Positions 29,184 to 41,758 of a stretch of DNA of 64,000 nt are shown piece by piece. The stretch is taken from assembly GCA_963786195.1 (NCBI GenBank), contig CAWAYH010000011.1, forward strand, positions 682,001 through 746,000. Reading direction: 5' to 3'. This DNA comes from CAWAYH01 sp963786195. Its GTDB lineage: Bacteria; Acidobacteriota; Vicinamibacteria; Vicinamibacterales; 2-12-FULL-66-21. The notes under the pieces were generated by a model. That model saw only the letters and a list, made by a program, of their open reading frames with translations, searched no databases and had not been told where the DNA came from. A program made the position numbers and the translations under genes. The stretch's first letter is position 1; every line of letters starts with the position of its first letter.

Positions 29184-30404
29184 TCATGAGAGCCTCCGGC
29201 GTCCGTGTCCGAACCTGCCGACGTGGAGCCGCCTCGCCGCTGCCACCGCCAGCACGCCGCCGGCCACGGTCATCAGCGCACCCATCTTCAGTTCGGACAG
29301 CACCGCGCCAGGGCCGACGGCGACACTGGCGAAGAAGAGCGCCATCGTGAAGCCAATCGTCGACACCAACGCCAGCACCGTCAGGTCGCGCCAGCCGACA
29401 TGCATCGGAAGGTGCAGACCGAGCGCGCGCGCGACGGCGACGCCGATGAGCAACCCCACGGGCCTGCCGACGATCACCGCGAGCGGCAGGCTGAGCGTGC
29501 CCCAGTCCAGCGCCCTCAACTGTACGCCTCCGGTGACGAAGCCGAACAGCAGCAGCGCCACCTGCGCCGGGTGCCGGCACCAGCGCTCGAACTCGTTCAG
29601 CGTGTCGTGCGCTTCCGCCGGGGCATCGACGAGGAACCCTGGGTCGCGCGCCGCCCGCGGCAGGAACGGCACGATCGGCAGGAGGGCCAGCGCCGGGTGT
29701 ACGCCGCCGAACTCGAGCGCACACCAGGACAGGCCGCCGCCGAACAACAGATACGGCCAGAAGCTCTGCGTCTGACGCCGCCGGAGGACGAAGACCACCA
29801 CGAGCGCGGCCGCCATCAGCGCCGCCAGCGTCAGCGGCTGCAGCTGACGCGAGGTGGCGGCGGGCGCGAGTACCGCGAAACCGAGCGCATTCGCCGACAG
29901 CCCGAGCACCACGAACATCGGCACCGCCGGATGCCGTCCGAAGATCGCGACGACGACGAAATAGCCGAGCGCCAGATCGATTGCGAACGTCGCGGCCCAG
30001 CCTTGCGCGACCGGAGGCTCGCCCAGCACGGGAGCGATCACTCGGAGCGCGATCGCTGGAACGACGGTCAAGCCAACCGCAGCCACCAGCGGTAAGGCCG
30101 CGCGGCGCCAGGGATGAAGCACCCCGCCGCGCGCCGTCGCTTCGACCACCTCTTTCATGGCGAGTCCGAAGAACAGCACCATCGCGACGTCGGTCACGAA
30201 GAAGTCGAGCGAGAACGCCGCCCGGAAATAACTTTCGGGGGCGAGGTTCGCCCACACCAGCGCGACCGCTGCGCCAAACGGGAGCAGCAGAAGATACTCG
30301 GCGGCAAAATGCCAGAGCTCGGGCAGGCCCCGCCTCGGGTTTGCCTTTGGGTGACGTCGCGCACGCACCGTCGTGGTTGTCGCCAGCCGATGGGGGCGGC
30401 TCAT
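29184..30404 (-). CDS. nhaA: NhaA family Na+/H+ antiporter
   Basis: Inner-membrane sodium/proton antiporter; 406 residues and about 11-12 helices. Typical segments: EYLLLLPFGAAVALVWANLA near residue 37, FFVTDVAMVLFFGLAMKEVV, then PAIALRVIAPVLG. WAATFAIDLALGYFVV holds an Asp in the ion-site helix, where NhaA has the TDIAFALG motif. A later portion, LALVSTIGFTMALFFASVA, matches the C-terminal NhaA helices. The middle is somewhat diverged, so it may belong to an NhaA-like subfamily. A stub of another minus-strand gene lies just upstream. Confidence 0.88.
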   Translation of the reverse strand: MSRPHRLATTTTVRARRHPKANPRRGLPELWHFAAEYLLLLPFGAAVALVWANLAPESYFRAAFSLDFFVTDVAMVLFFGLAMKEVVEATARGGVLHPWRRAALPLVAAVGLTVVPAIALRVIAPVLGEPPVAQGWAATFAIDLALGYFVVVAIFGRHPAVPMFVVLGLSANALGFAVLAPAATSRQLQPLTLAALMAAALVVVFVLRRRQTQSFWPYLLFGGGLSWCALEFGGVHPALALLPIVPFLPRAARDPGFLVDAPAEAHDTLNEFERWCRHPAQVALLLFGFVTGGVQLRALDWGTLSLPLAVIVGRPVGLLIGVAVARALGLHLPMHVGWRDLTVLALVSTIGFTMALFFASVAVGPGAVLSELKMGALMTVAGGVLAVAAARRLHVGRFGHGRRRLS

Positions 30405-30411
30405 GACGTCC

Positions 30412-30642
30412 TCACAACGTTCCGTGCGTCTGAATCCGGCGGGGAATCGATCCGGAATCCACCGTGGCGCCGGTCCTGGAAATGGTGTGAAACTGCATCT
30501 CGCTCACATCGACTTCCACGATCATGAAGGTTGATGTTCCCGAATGACCCGGGATCGAGGTGACGCGACACAGCACGCAACTGACGTACCGCGCGCGTCG
30601 CGCCGGGTCGGCACAATCCAACACCCGCGGCAGGGGGCACAA
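30412..30642 (-). pseudogene. Possible C-terminal stub of a metallophosphoesterase
   Basis: The minus-strand frame reads CRVTSIPGHSGTSTFMIVEV then EMQFHTISRTGATVDSG and IPRR. This resembles the beta-strand end of calcineurin-like phosphoesterases, which often finish with T-S-I-P-G-x-x-G-T and an ISR-x-G motif. The metal-binding catalytic part is missing: upstream sequence up to 30,764 has no matching frame. It could be a decayed gene or an assembly deletion. The rest of the 360 bp between nhaA and the OsmC gene shows nothing else. Confidence 0.35.
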
Positions 30643-30764
30643 CGATTGTCCCCCGCGGAATTCTTCGCACCTGCAGGAGATAGTCCGCTCCGCTGAACGG
30701 CTCTCAGGCGGATCGCGGGGCGATGCCGGTGGCGTCGGGCTTGCTTCTCTCGGTGTCCTCAGTC

Positions 30765-31286
30765 ATGGCCCACCGCTTCACATCTCATCTCGAATGGTCG
30801 GGCGCCGCTCATGGCACGACGCGTCATCCAGGAACGTTCAGTCGAGACATGAATGTGACGTTCGATGGCGTGACGATTGCGGTCTCGGCTGCGCCCGCCT
30901 ACGGCGGCGATCCGCGGCGCGCGAATCCGGAGCAGTTGCTCGTGGCCGCGCTGTCCGCCTGCCAGGCGCTCACCTATCTCTCCCTCTGCGCGAAGAAGCG
31001 CATCGCCGTTGTCGACTACGAAGACGACGCGGATGGCAGCCTCGACGTCGGCGACGGGAAAATGCGGATGACGCACATCGTCCTGCGTCCACACGTCACT
31101 CTCGAGAGCGCGGCGAACGAGGCCGAGGCCCGTGAGTTGATCGAGCGTGCGCACCGTCACTGCTTCATCGGCAACTCAGTGTCGGCGGCAGTGGAGATCG
31201 TGCCGTCGTTCCGTGTTGCAGATGCGCCAGCAGTGGCGGCTATATCAGAGGACGCTGGCCCTGGTGCGGAAAGAACGCGTTCGTGA
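30765..31286 (+). CDS. OsmC/Ohr family protein
   Basis: 173 residues from ATG 30765, which begins the conserved AHRFTSHLEWSGA. Family features follow: VSAAPAYGGDPRRANPEQLL, the peroxidatic Cys in ALSACQALTYLSLCAKK and MTHIVLRPHVTL. The second conserved Cys is in IERAHRHCFIGNSV. Both redox cysteines and the Glu/Arg pocket region are there, so it is probably an active thiol-dependent peroxidase of the OsmC branch, protecting against organic hydroperoxides. The start differs from the longest frame, which extends 14 codons further upstream. Confidence 0.88.
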   Translation: MAHRFTSHLEWSGAAHGTTRHPGTFSRDMNVTFDGVTIAVSAAPAYGGDPRRANPEQLLVAALSACQALTYLSLCAKKRIAVVDYEDDADGSLDVGDGKMRMTHIVLRPHVTLESAANEAEARELIERAHRHCFIGNSVSAAVEIVPSFRVADAPAVAAISEDAGPGAERTRS

Positions 31287-31439
31287 AGTCAGCACGGCGA
31301 CCTGGCGGTGGCTCGCTCGGGCGGCTCTCGGGCTGTTTGTCATCCTCCATGCTCGCGCACACCGCGCTCCCGTTGAGAGATGCGTCATCGATCCTCAACG
31401 GTGACGCGGGCCGGCATCTCGCCGTGCGCTGTGCCGCGT

Positions 31440-31594
31440 CCGTCGCAGTGGAGGTGACGCGGTTGAGGCGCATCGGTCCAGGCCCATCAGTTCGCGCTGC
31501 GCTGCTGGCGTTCAAGAACGACATTCTCGAATGCGAGATCCCGAAAGTCCCGGTCCCGGAGGTCAAGAAGCACACCATCGAGATTCAAGGCTGA
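31440..31594 (+). pseudogene. Possible Hsp20 C-terminal stub
   Basis: One plus-strand frame ends FKNDILECEIPKVPV and KKHTIEIQG, resembling the end of small heat-shock (alpha-crystallin) proteins, where a strand G-V-L-x-V-x-I-P-K is followed by a T-I-E-I-type tail. The rest of the alpha-crystallin domain cannot be found in any frame between 31,287 and 31,440. It is a weak call from a short motif. Confidence 0.25.
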
Positions 31595-31649
31595 GGCACG
31601 CTCTCAGCACGCCTGGGACGCTTAGTCCACCATGTCGATGGTGATCGCC

Positions 31650-31688
31650 AGAGGGATGGCTGTGCAACGCAGCCATCCCTCTTGTTTC
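31650..31688 (+). terminator. Strong hairpin terminator
   Basis: A perfect 13 bp stem, AGAGGGATGGCTG (31,650-31,662) with CAGCCATCCCTCT (31,670-31,682), a 7 nt loop and then TGTTTC. It sits between plus-strand genes and the minus-strand redox operon, so it probably stops plus-strand transcription from the OsmC region. The T-run is short. Confidence 0.75.
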
Positions 31689-31757
31689 TCGGTCGCGGCA
31701 GGGACCCGCAGGGGAGAGAGCCGGCTTATGACAGACGGTTTCGTGCCGCCGTCAGAT

Positions 31758-32774
31758 TCACCGGCGGTGCGGTCTGGCGTTGATTCCCGTGTAGCTTTCG
31801 AGGACCTTGATGTAGTTCCCGCGCACGAACGCGCTCGAATCCGTGACCGCCTGCTGACTCATCGACCCCCGCATCTGGCCAACAAATCGGTAGCCCTTCT
31901 GCTCCATCCAGGCCGTCATCTCCTCGAGGAGACGCGCGAAGAACGGCGGGCCCTGCTGCAGCACGGCGGACGTGCTCATGACGACATCCGCACCGGCCAT
32001 CAAGTACTTGATGGCCTCGACGTGGCTGTGCACGCCAGTCGTCGCCGCGAGCGAGGCCGAGAGGCGCCCGTACAGCAGCGAGATCCAGAGCAGCGGGAGC
32101 CGGATTTCGGCGGGCGTGCTGAGCGCGATCGCAGGGGCGACCGTGCGCGTCTCGATGTCGAAGTCGGGTTGATAGAAGCGATTGAACAAGACGAGCGCAT
32201 CGGCGCCTGCTTCCTCCAGCCGACAGGCCATGTCCGCAAACGAGCTGAAATAGGGTCCGACCTTGATGGCTACCGGGATCGAGACGTTGGCCTTGACCGC
32301 TGAGAGCACGTCCACGTATTGCTGCTCGACTTCGGCTCCCGACAGGAATGTCTCGGCCGGAATGTAGTAGACGTTGAGCTCGATGCCGCTCGCGCCGGCG
32401 TCCTGCATGTCCCTCGCAAAGGTCACCCATCCGCGCTCGGTGACGCCGTTGAGGCTCGCGATGATGGGGATGTCCACGGCGTCAGTCGCTCTGCGAATCA
32501 ACTCGAGGTACTGGCGCGGCCCGACGTCATAGTCCTGGACAGCCGGAAAATACGAGACCGCCTCGCCGAAGCTCTCGCTGCCCAGTCTCATGAAGTGCTC
32601 GAGCGCGGCCGAGTCATGGCGGATCTGCTCTTCGAAGAGCGAGAACAGCACGACGGCGGCCGCGCCGTTGTCTTCGAGGCGGCGGATGGCGTCGAGGCTC
32701 TCCGAGAGCGGGGACGCCGAGGCCACCAGCGGGTTCTTGAGCGTCAGGCCCATGTAGCGGGTCGTCATGTCCAT
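31758..32774 (-). CDS. Dihydroorotate dehydrogenase-like flavoprotein (PreA-like)
   Basis: 338 residues from ATG 32774, preceded by GGAGGAG. An FMN TIM barrel with RYMGLTLKNPLVASASPLSE at the N-terminus, IIASLNGVTERGWVTFA, then ASGIELNVYYIPAET and GADVVMSTSAVLQQGP at the phosphate-binding end. It resembles the dihydroorotate/dihydropyrimidine dehydrogenase fold but lacks Fe-S motifs. It is the last gene of a three-gene operon with a GltD-like oxidoreductase and PFOR, 17 bp downstream of the latter, so a redox role coupled to those enzymes is more likely than pyrimidine synthesis. The reaction is unknown. Confidence 0.85.
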   Translation of the reverse strand: MDMTTRYMGLTLKNPLVASASPLSESLDAIRRLEDNGAAAVVLFSLFEEQIRHDSAALEHFMRLGSESFGEAVSYFPAVQDYDVGPRQYLELIRRATDAVDIPIIASLNGVTERGWVTFARDMQDAGASGIELNVYYIPAETFLSGAEVEQQYVDVLSAVKANVSIPVAIKVGPYFSSFADMACRLEEAGADALVLFNRFYQPDFDIETRTVAPAIALSTPAEIRLPLLWISLLYGRLSASLAATTGVHSHVEAIKYLMAGADVVMSTSAVLQQGPPFFARLLEEMTAWMEQKGYRFVGQMRGSMSQQAVTDSSAFVRGNYIKVLESYTGINARPHRR

Positions 32775-32791
32775 GGTGCGTCTCCTCCGGG

Positions 32792-36433
<3,642 letters not shown>

Positions 36434-36451
36434 GATCGTGATGTCCGCGGC

Positions 36452-38049
36452 CTACGCGCGGGTGACGGTCGTCACGACGGGTTCCGGGACCATCGTGATC
36501 GCACCGCACGGGCACTGGTCGTAACAGATCGCGCAGCCGGTACACTTCTCGAGGTCGTACTCGTAACGCCGGCCCGGACCCAGCTTGATGACGGCCTGCT
36601 CCGGACACGCCGAGTAGCACCCGTCACATTCGAAGCAATTGCCGCAGGACAGGCAGCGCTGCGCCTCGTAGCGCGCCGCGGTCGGGTCGAGCCCGGCGAC
36701 CACCTCGTCGAACGTGTGCCGCCGCTGCTCGAGGTCGATGGTGGTCTGCCCGCGTTTCGTCGCTTCCGGCGTGATACCAGAGCCGCAGCATCTCGAACGT
36801 CGCGATCTCCGGCCTCGCGGGCGTCAACAGCGTGTCGCTGCGCAGCCAGGCGTCGATGTGGCGCGCGGCCTGTCTTCCCGTGACCCACGGCCGTCGTCAC
36901 GGTCCGCGCGTACGGCACCATGTCGCCGCCCGCGAACACCCCGGGACAGCCGGTCTGCATGTCGCGTCCCACCACGACGGTCCCGTCGTTCTTGAACGTG
37001 ATTCCAGGGACGTTCTTGAGAAACGTGGTGTCGGTCTCCTGGCCCAGGGCGAGAATCACGGAATCCGCTTCGAGCGTCTCGAACTCGCCGGTTGGCACGG
37101 GAGAGCGGTTCTCGTCGAGCTTCATCACTTCGACGGTGAGCGTCGTGCCGTCGATCGACTTGATCGTGCGGAGCCAGTGGATCGTGACGCCTTCTTCGAT
37201 GGCCTCGTCGGCCTCGAAGTCATGTGCGGGCATCTGGTCGCGCGTGCGGCGGTAGATGATGAGCGGCTCGGCCCCGAGCCGCGCGGCCGTGCGCGCCGCG
37301 TCCATCGCCGTGTTGCCGCCGCCATAAACGGCGACACGCCGGCCGATGCGCGGCTTCTCGCCGCCGGTCTCGACGTCCTTCAGGAACTGCAGCGCGTCAT
37401 AGATCTTGCCGGCATCTCGCGCCGGAATCTCCTGCCGCTTGCTGAGGTGGGCGCCGACGGCAAGGAACACCGCGTCGAATCGCCCCTGGCTCTTCGCCGT
37501 CACGAGATCGGTGACTTTGTGATTCAGGACGATCTCGACGCCGAGTCGACGAATGCGCTCGATCTCGGCGTCCAGCACTTCCCGCGGCAGACGGTACTTG
37601 GGGATGCCGAAGTGCATCATGCCGCCAGCCATCGGTCCTGCTTCGTGGATGACGACGTGATGGCCGCCGAGCGCCAGATGCCAGGCGGCCGAGAGTCCGC
37701 TGGGCCCAGCGCCCACGACGAGCACGCGTTGACCCGACGGCGGCGCGTCCGGCGCCACGGTCCATCCCTGGCTGAGCGCCAGGTCTCCGAGGAACCGCTC
37801 GACCGCATGGATGCTCACGGCGTCGTCGAGATCCGTGCGGTTGCACGCGTCCTCGCACGGGTGATAGCAGACGCGGCCATGCACAGCCGGCAGCGGATTG
37901 TCGCGAACGATGATCTCCCAGGCCTCACGGTGGCGCCCCGCTTGCGCCTCGGCCAGCCAGGCCTGAACGTTTTCGCCGGCAGGGCAGGCGTGGTTGCAGG
38001 GCGGCAGGCGGTCCACGTACACCGGACGCATGGTTCGCATTGGCGACAT
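36452..38049 (-). CDS. GltD-like NAD(P)H oxidoreductase with C-terminal 2[4Fe-4S] domain, frameshifted
   Basis: About 530 residues from ATG 38049, preceded by AAGGAAG. An N-terminal Fe-S domain has PPCNHACPAGENVQAWL and CYHPCEDACNR. A first dinucleotide site follows (VLVVGAGPSGLSAAWHLA), then FGIPKYRLPREVLDAE, a second site VAVYGGGNTAMDAARTA and FAGGDMVPYARTVTTAVGHG. Two frame changes (near 36,900 and 36,775) precede the tail CLSCGNCFECDGCYSACPE and CTGCAICYDQCPCGAI, a ferredoxin-like domain. It resembles the glutamate synthase small subunit/PreT fused to a ferredoxin. First in the operon, it could transfer electrons between NAD(P)H and ferredoxin for the PFOR that follows. Confidence 0.87.
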
Positions 38050-38348
38050 TCCGGATCTTCCTTTGTCATGAGAGCAACCGGCGAGCCAGTCCCGCGCCAC
38101 GCGTGCAAGCGCCCTTGACGCCACTCGTTTCCGGATTCCATCGTTTTCACCTGCGAGAATTTCCCCGGTCCTGGGAAAGAATCCCGCTGCGGCTCGATGA
38201 AATCCACTGATAACGTCTCCAGGCGGACGTCACGACAGTTACAACTCTCGGGGGGAGGTGACGACGCCCCGATGTCAGATGGCCTGAACCGGGCGGGTGC
38301 AGGAAACCCGGCGATCACCTAGTGCCAGACTGCAGTTTGTAGCCAGCA
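38050..38348. other. Promoter region of the PFOR operon
   Basis: About 300 bp between the minus-strand redox operon and a small membrane protein gene read the same way. Sequence such as GTTACAACTCTCGGGGGGAGG is seen on the plus strand, but no convincing -35/-10, sigma-54 or Fnr-type site could be fixed. No terminator for the small membrane gene was identified. Confidence 0.4.
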
Positions 38349-38501
38349 CTAAGATTTCCTGAACCCGTCTGCCGTCAAGAACATGAGCCCAAAAATCAGC
38401 CACAGGAAAGCTGCCGGGACGTCGCGCGATCGGAGGGCGTCCAGTAACGCGATCCCAAAAAACAGGAGAAAGACCGTCACATTCGAACCAAGCTTGATCA
38501 T
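38349..38501 (-). CDS. Small membrane protein, 50 residues
   Basis: ATG 38501 is preceded by AAGGTCC, a fair ribosome-binding site. The protein has two hydrophobic segments, VTVFLLFFGIALLDAL and AAFLWLIFGLMFLTAD, joined by a charged loop with RSRD, and a basic end. It is predicted to be an inner-membrane hairpin. No family is recognised. It reads the same way as the next small membrane gene 60 bp upstream and may share its transcript. Confidence 0.6.
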   Translation of the reverse strand: MIKLGSNVTVFLLFFGIALLDALRSRDVPAAFLWLIFGLMFLTADGFRKS

Positions 38502-38561
38502 GAGGACCTTCCAGCAACCTTCGGCGAACGAACGCCTCACATCAACGCCGGGAGTCCGTCG

Positions 38562-38921
38562 CTATCTCAGCGCGTGAAGCTCGCGGTGATGGCGCCAGCT
38601 CCAGAGGAACAGCAACCCGACACTGAACAGCGGGCCAGAAATGACGAGAATCCAATCGAGACGGCTAGCGGCGATCGTCGCGTAGGCGACAGCAAGGCCG
38701 ACGAACCCGATCCCGCCAATCCACTCGCGTCGCCACGCGGCCGCGACGATCGCGAGCACCAGTGCGGCCGGTGCGAGGTGGATCACAAAGTCCAGGACTG
38801 CCTGGACGACCGGCTTCCCGTCTTTGAACGCATCCAGCGCAAAGAGACTGAGGAAAATGCAGACCAGAACTCCCAGCACGCGCGGAGCCCACAGCAGCAC
38901 GCCAGCGGACGTCGTGGTCAT
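38562..38921 (-). CDS. Hypothetical four-helix membrane protein
   Basis: 119 residues from ATG 38921; the frame is open 15 codons upstream but the conserved-looking part starts at TTTSAGVLLWAPRVLGVL. Four membrane helices: VLVCIFLSLFALDAF, VLDFVIHLAPAALVLAIVAA, WIGGIGFVGLAVAYATIAA and WILVISGPLFSVGLLFLWSW, with a short C-terminal His/Arg tail. The pattern is that of a widespread small DUF membrane family (DUF7670-like, from memory). Function unknown. Confidence 0.65.
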   Translation of the reverse strand: MTTTSAGVLLWAPRVLGVLVCIFLSLFALDAFKDGKPVVQAVLDFVIHLAPAALVLAIVAAAWRREWIGGIGFVGLAVAYATIAASRLDWILVISGPLFSVGLLFLWSWRHHRELHALR

Positions 38922-38973
38922 TACAGTTCTCCACCCACGTTCTCGTGAACTCGAGCGGCGACGCATGTGCCAA

Positions 38974-39003
38974 GAGGGACAGCCGCCTGCGCGGCTGCCC
39001 CTC
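38974..39003. other. Hairpin of 13 bp with one mismatch
   Basis: GAGGGACAGCCGC pairs with GCGGCTGCCCCTC around the loop CTGC. No T-run follows on either strand. It lies at the 3' side of the decayed beta-lactamase-like gene and 50 bp upstream of the four-helix membrane gene, and could terminate minus-strand transcription from the right. From 39,004 to about 39,395 no recognisable gene is present. Confidence 0.55.
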
Positions 39004-39394
39004 GAACGTCACCATCGACTGTTGTCGAACCTAACGGTCCGCTGTTTGGCTGCGACATGCGTCAGCCCTAATTGCGACGGTGCGCTTTGTCACGCCGGTG
39101 ACCGTCGTGCGACAGTCCCCAAAGAGGTGTCTCGTTCTGATCACCAGCGCACGCAACGCAATACCGCAACTATGGTGCCACTCGATGAGCGGCGGATTTA
39201 CGCCGTGTACCGCGAGAGACGCGCAGTTCCCCCGTGGAATATCCCGCGCGACCTGGGGAGAGTTTCGCAAACGGTCGTCTCGAGAGATCGCCGAGAAACG
39301 GATCTTGACCCTAGGGGGCTTGAACAGAACGAGCAGAACTCCAGCACTGCGTAGCGTAGAGCCGCGCGCCTCGGCGCTGGCGGCTGCTAGGCCC

Positions 39395-40184
39395 GGTCGG
39401 CGTCGAGCGCGGACCTTCATCACACGCGCGCCGTCCAGTTCGCCGTCGCCGATGAGCATGGCGCCGACACGTGCGAAGTCGCGCGCGGTCGAGACCAGGC
39501 CCCCACCGCCGGCAATCAGCGTCGACGGCCTCAGAAAGACGCTTGTCTCTCGTGGGTCGAGGGGCACGAGGCCGTTGGGCGTGACCGTATAGTTGCTCGT
39601 CAGCCGCGGCACGGCGGTGGATGGTATTGGAAACCCGTGGACGCCATGTTCAGCGGCTCGAAGAGGCGAGCGCGGGCAAAAGCGTCGAGCGGCTTGCCAC
39701 TGACGCGCTGGATGACCAGGCCCATCACGTCGAGGCCGACCGAGTAGCGCCACACCGTGCCCGGCTCCGCTGTGAGCGGCACCTCGGCGAGGCGCTTCAC
39801 CATGTCGTCGAGGCCAAGCGCCTGCGGACCGTAGCCGGGCCGCGCGTCAGGCCCTCGCGGTAGTAGTTACCTGGGGTGATGCCGCGGGCGCGAGAGGCGG
39901 TTGAGAGAGCATCGGTGCCCCGCTCCGGCGTCCAGACGGCCAGGCCCGCGCGGTGCGTGAGCAGGTGGCGCATGGTCATGGTCTGCGTCGCCGGTCGCGC
40001 GTCGAGCCCTTTGCTCGGGTCGAGGGCGACCTGCAGCTTCCGCAGTTCGGGGATGACGTCACCGACCGGCTGATCGAGGCGCAGCTTCCCTGCCTCGACG
40101 AGCAGCATGGCCGAAGGCCAGACGCCCGGCCCCAAGCGGTAGGGCAGCGCCGGCCAGCATCGCGACGAAATGACGGCGCTCCAT
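39395..40184 (-). pseudogene. Beta-lactamase family serine hydrolase lacking its SxxK region
   Basis: The start at 40,184 is good (AAGGAGGAGG upstream; MERRHFVAMLAGAALPLGAG is a signal peptide). Within about 20 codons the coding jumps frame straight into AMLLVEAGKLRLDQPVGDVI, skipping the ~70-80 residues that normally carry the SxxK nucleophile. The rest follows across two more shifts: MTMRHLLTHRAGLAVWTPER, then LTAEPGTVWRYSVGLDVMG (the YxN-like motif), TVTPNGLVPLDPRETSVF and STARDFARVGAMLIGDGELD. Similarity stops at about 39,395, where the last ~100 residues are expected. Without the nucleophile it cannot be an active class C-type hydrolase. It may be a decayed gene or two assembly deletions. 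Confidence 0.7.
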
Positions 40185-40262
40185 CGCGCCTCCTCCTTTC
40201 GATCATTCTAGTTCGCAGGCCCAGATAGATCGCTGTAATCCATACAGCGAGGCGTCGCCTGG

Positions 40263-40403
40263 TCACCGCGCGTCGCGCGCGCTCGTGACCTGCCCCGCGA
40301 CGATTCGCCACTCGCCCGATCGACGGGCCGCAACGAACAGGTTCATGCCGGCTGCAGGTGCCGCCGGCTGCCCATGCGAGTCCATCAGGCCCGCGATCAC
40401 TCA
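40263..40403 (-). pseudogene. C-terminal stub of a SnoaL/DUF4440-like protein
   Basis: The minus strand reads VIAGLMDSHGQPAAPAAGMN and LFVAARRSGEWRIVAGQVTS, ending at a stop at 40,263. This is the typical final strand pair of SnoaL-like/DUF4440 (SgcJ-type) proteins, where N-x-F-V-x-x-R-x-x-G-x-W-R-I is common. The upstream two thirds are missing; a stop stands in frame just before. Together with the beta-lactamase-like remnant it marks a decayed or misassembled stretch. 40,404-40,616 holds the promoter area of the next gene and nothing else recognised. Confidence 0.45.
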
Positions 40404-40616
40404 CTCGGGCGGCCGCATCGCAATTTTATTGAAGTTCTTGATGATTCTCCCCGTCTTCGAAGGCTGTGAATCACGAACGGGTCCGGCGGCGTGCAAGATT
40501 CCCGGGTCCATTCGTTCTGACTGTTACAAGGCGCAGGTGGCCGGAACATCCGTGACAGCCACTGACGCGAGGGCATCGTCCAAAAGGAAGCACTGGAATC
40601 AGCGAAAGGAGACCGT

Positions 40617-41758
40617 ATGAGACTACTGGCCGTTGTCATGTCAGTGGCTGTGGTGGCGGGCGCGGCAGTCTGGGCGCAGACCCAGCGCACCACGGCCGAA
40701 CCGAAAACTGCGCCGACGCCGGCGCCGGGGTCGGCTGCGGTCGACAAAGGGGCCCGGTGGCTGGCGTCCGTGCAGGGCGCCGACGGCGGGTGGGGCCAGG
40801 ACGGAGGCGAGGCGTCCTCCGCGCGGCCGGGAGAGCGGCTGGAATCGAGCGGCAACGACGTCGCCAACACGGCGGTCGCGGCCCTTGCGCTCCTGCAGGC
40901 CGGCAGGCAGTACGAGCCGCAGGTGGAGCGCGCACTCGCATTTGTCCTGCAGCGGATCGAGGCGAGTCCAGCCGACGGCCTGGCAATCACCGATCGCCAG
41001 GGCACGCAGATCCAGCGAAAGCTGGGCCCGTACATCGACACGTTTCTCTCGTCGATGCTGATGTCGCAGATTGACGGACGCGCGTCGACGCCGGCGCTGA
41101 ACGCCCGGGTCCGCAAGGCGCTGCAGAAGACGGTCGCGAAGATCGAGAAGCATCAGCAGTCGGACGGAAGCTGGAACATTGCTGGCGGCTGGGCGCCGGT
41201 GCTCGGCACGTCGATGGCCTCGCGCAGCCTCTTCGAGGCTCAAAACAGAGGCGTCGCGGTGGATGCCGCTGTCTTGAAGCGTGCCGAGAACTACACGGTG
41301 AGCGCCCTCAGCGCCCCCCCGCCGCCCGCGGCTCGAGTCGCGGCCGATGGGCTGTCCGCCGGCAGACTGGCGTTGCCTCGCCCGCCGCGCCCGCCGAAGC
41401 CGCAGGCGTCCCGCTGTATCAGAGTGCGCAGGCGCTGGAGCAGTTGAGCCGCACCGCGAAGGACAGAGCGCAGAACGCCAAGCAGATCAGCGCGATTCAG
41501 GGTCAGCTCGCCAATGCAGCCTTCGTCGGTGGATACGGGTCGATGGGCGGCGAGGAGTTCTTCTCCTATCTCAACATCAGCGACAGCATGAAGCGCGTCG
41601 GCGGCGACGCCTGGTCGAAATGGCATGCGGACATCACGCAGAAGATTCTCGGCCTGCAGAACAGCGATGGCACATGGGCCGGTCACCACTGCATCACTGG
41701 AAGGGTCGCGATGACAAGTGCGGCGATTCTCAACCTCACGGTCGATCGTGCGCGTTGA
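40617..41758 (+). CDS. Exported prenyltransferase/squalene-cyclase-like repeat protein, frameshifted
   Basis: About 380 residues; ATG 40617 follows GAAAGGAG. A signal peptide (LLAVVMSVAVVAGAAVWAQ) precedes repeats of the terpene-cyclase/prenyltransferase alpha-barrel type: GARWLASVQGADGGWGQD, TAVAALALLQAG, KIEKHQQSDGSWN and, after a frame change near 41,310-41,410, QKILGLQNSDGTWAGHHC and MTSAAILNLTVDRAR. The QxxDGSW/QNSDGTW repeats are diagnostic of the fold, but the catalytic DxDD of squalene-hopene cyclases is not seen. It is probably a secreted alpha/alpha-barrel protein of unknown activity. The next gene, a paralogue-like protein, overlaps its end by 11 bp. Confidence 0.75.

Noticed and set aside
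38050..38348. Sigma-54 promoter upstream of the PFOR operon
   Set aside because: A TGGCAC is present on the minus strand but GG and GC are not 10 bases apart.
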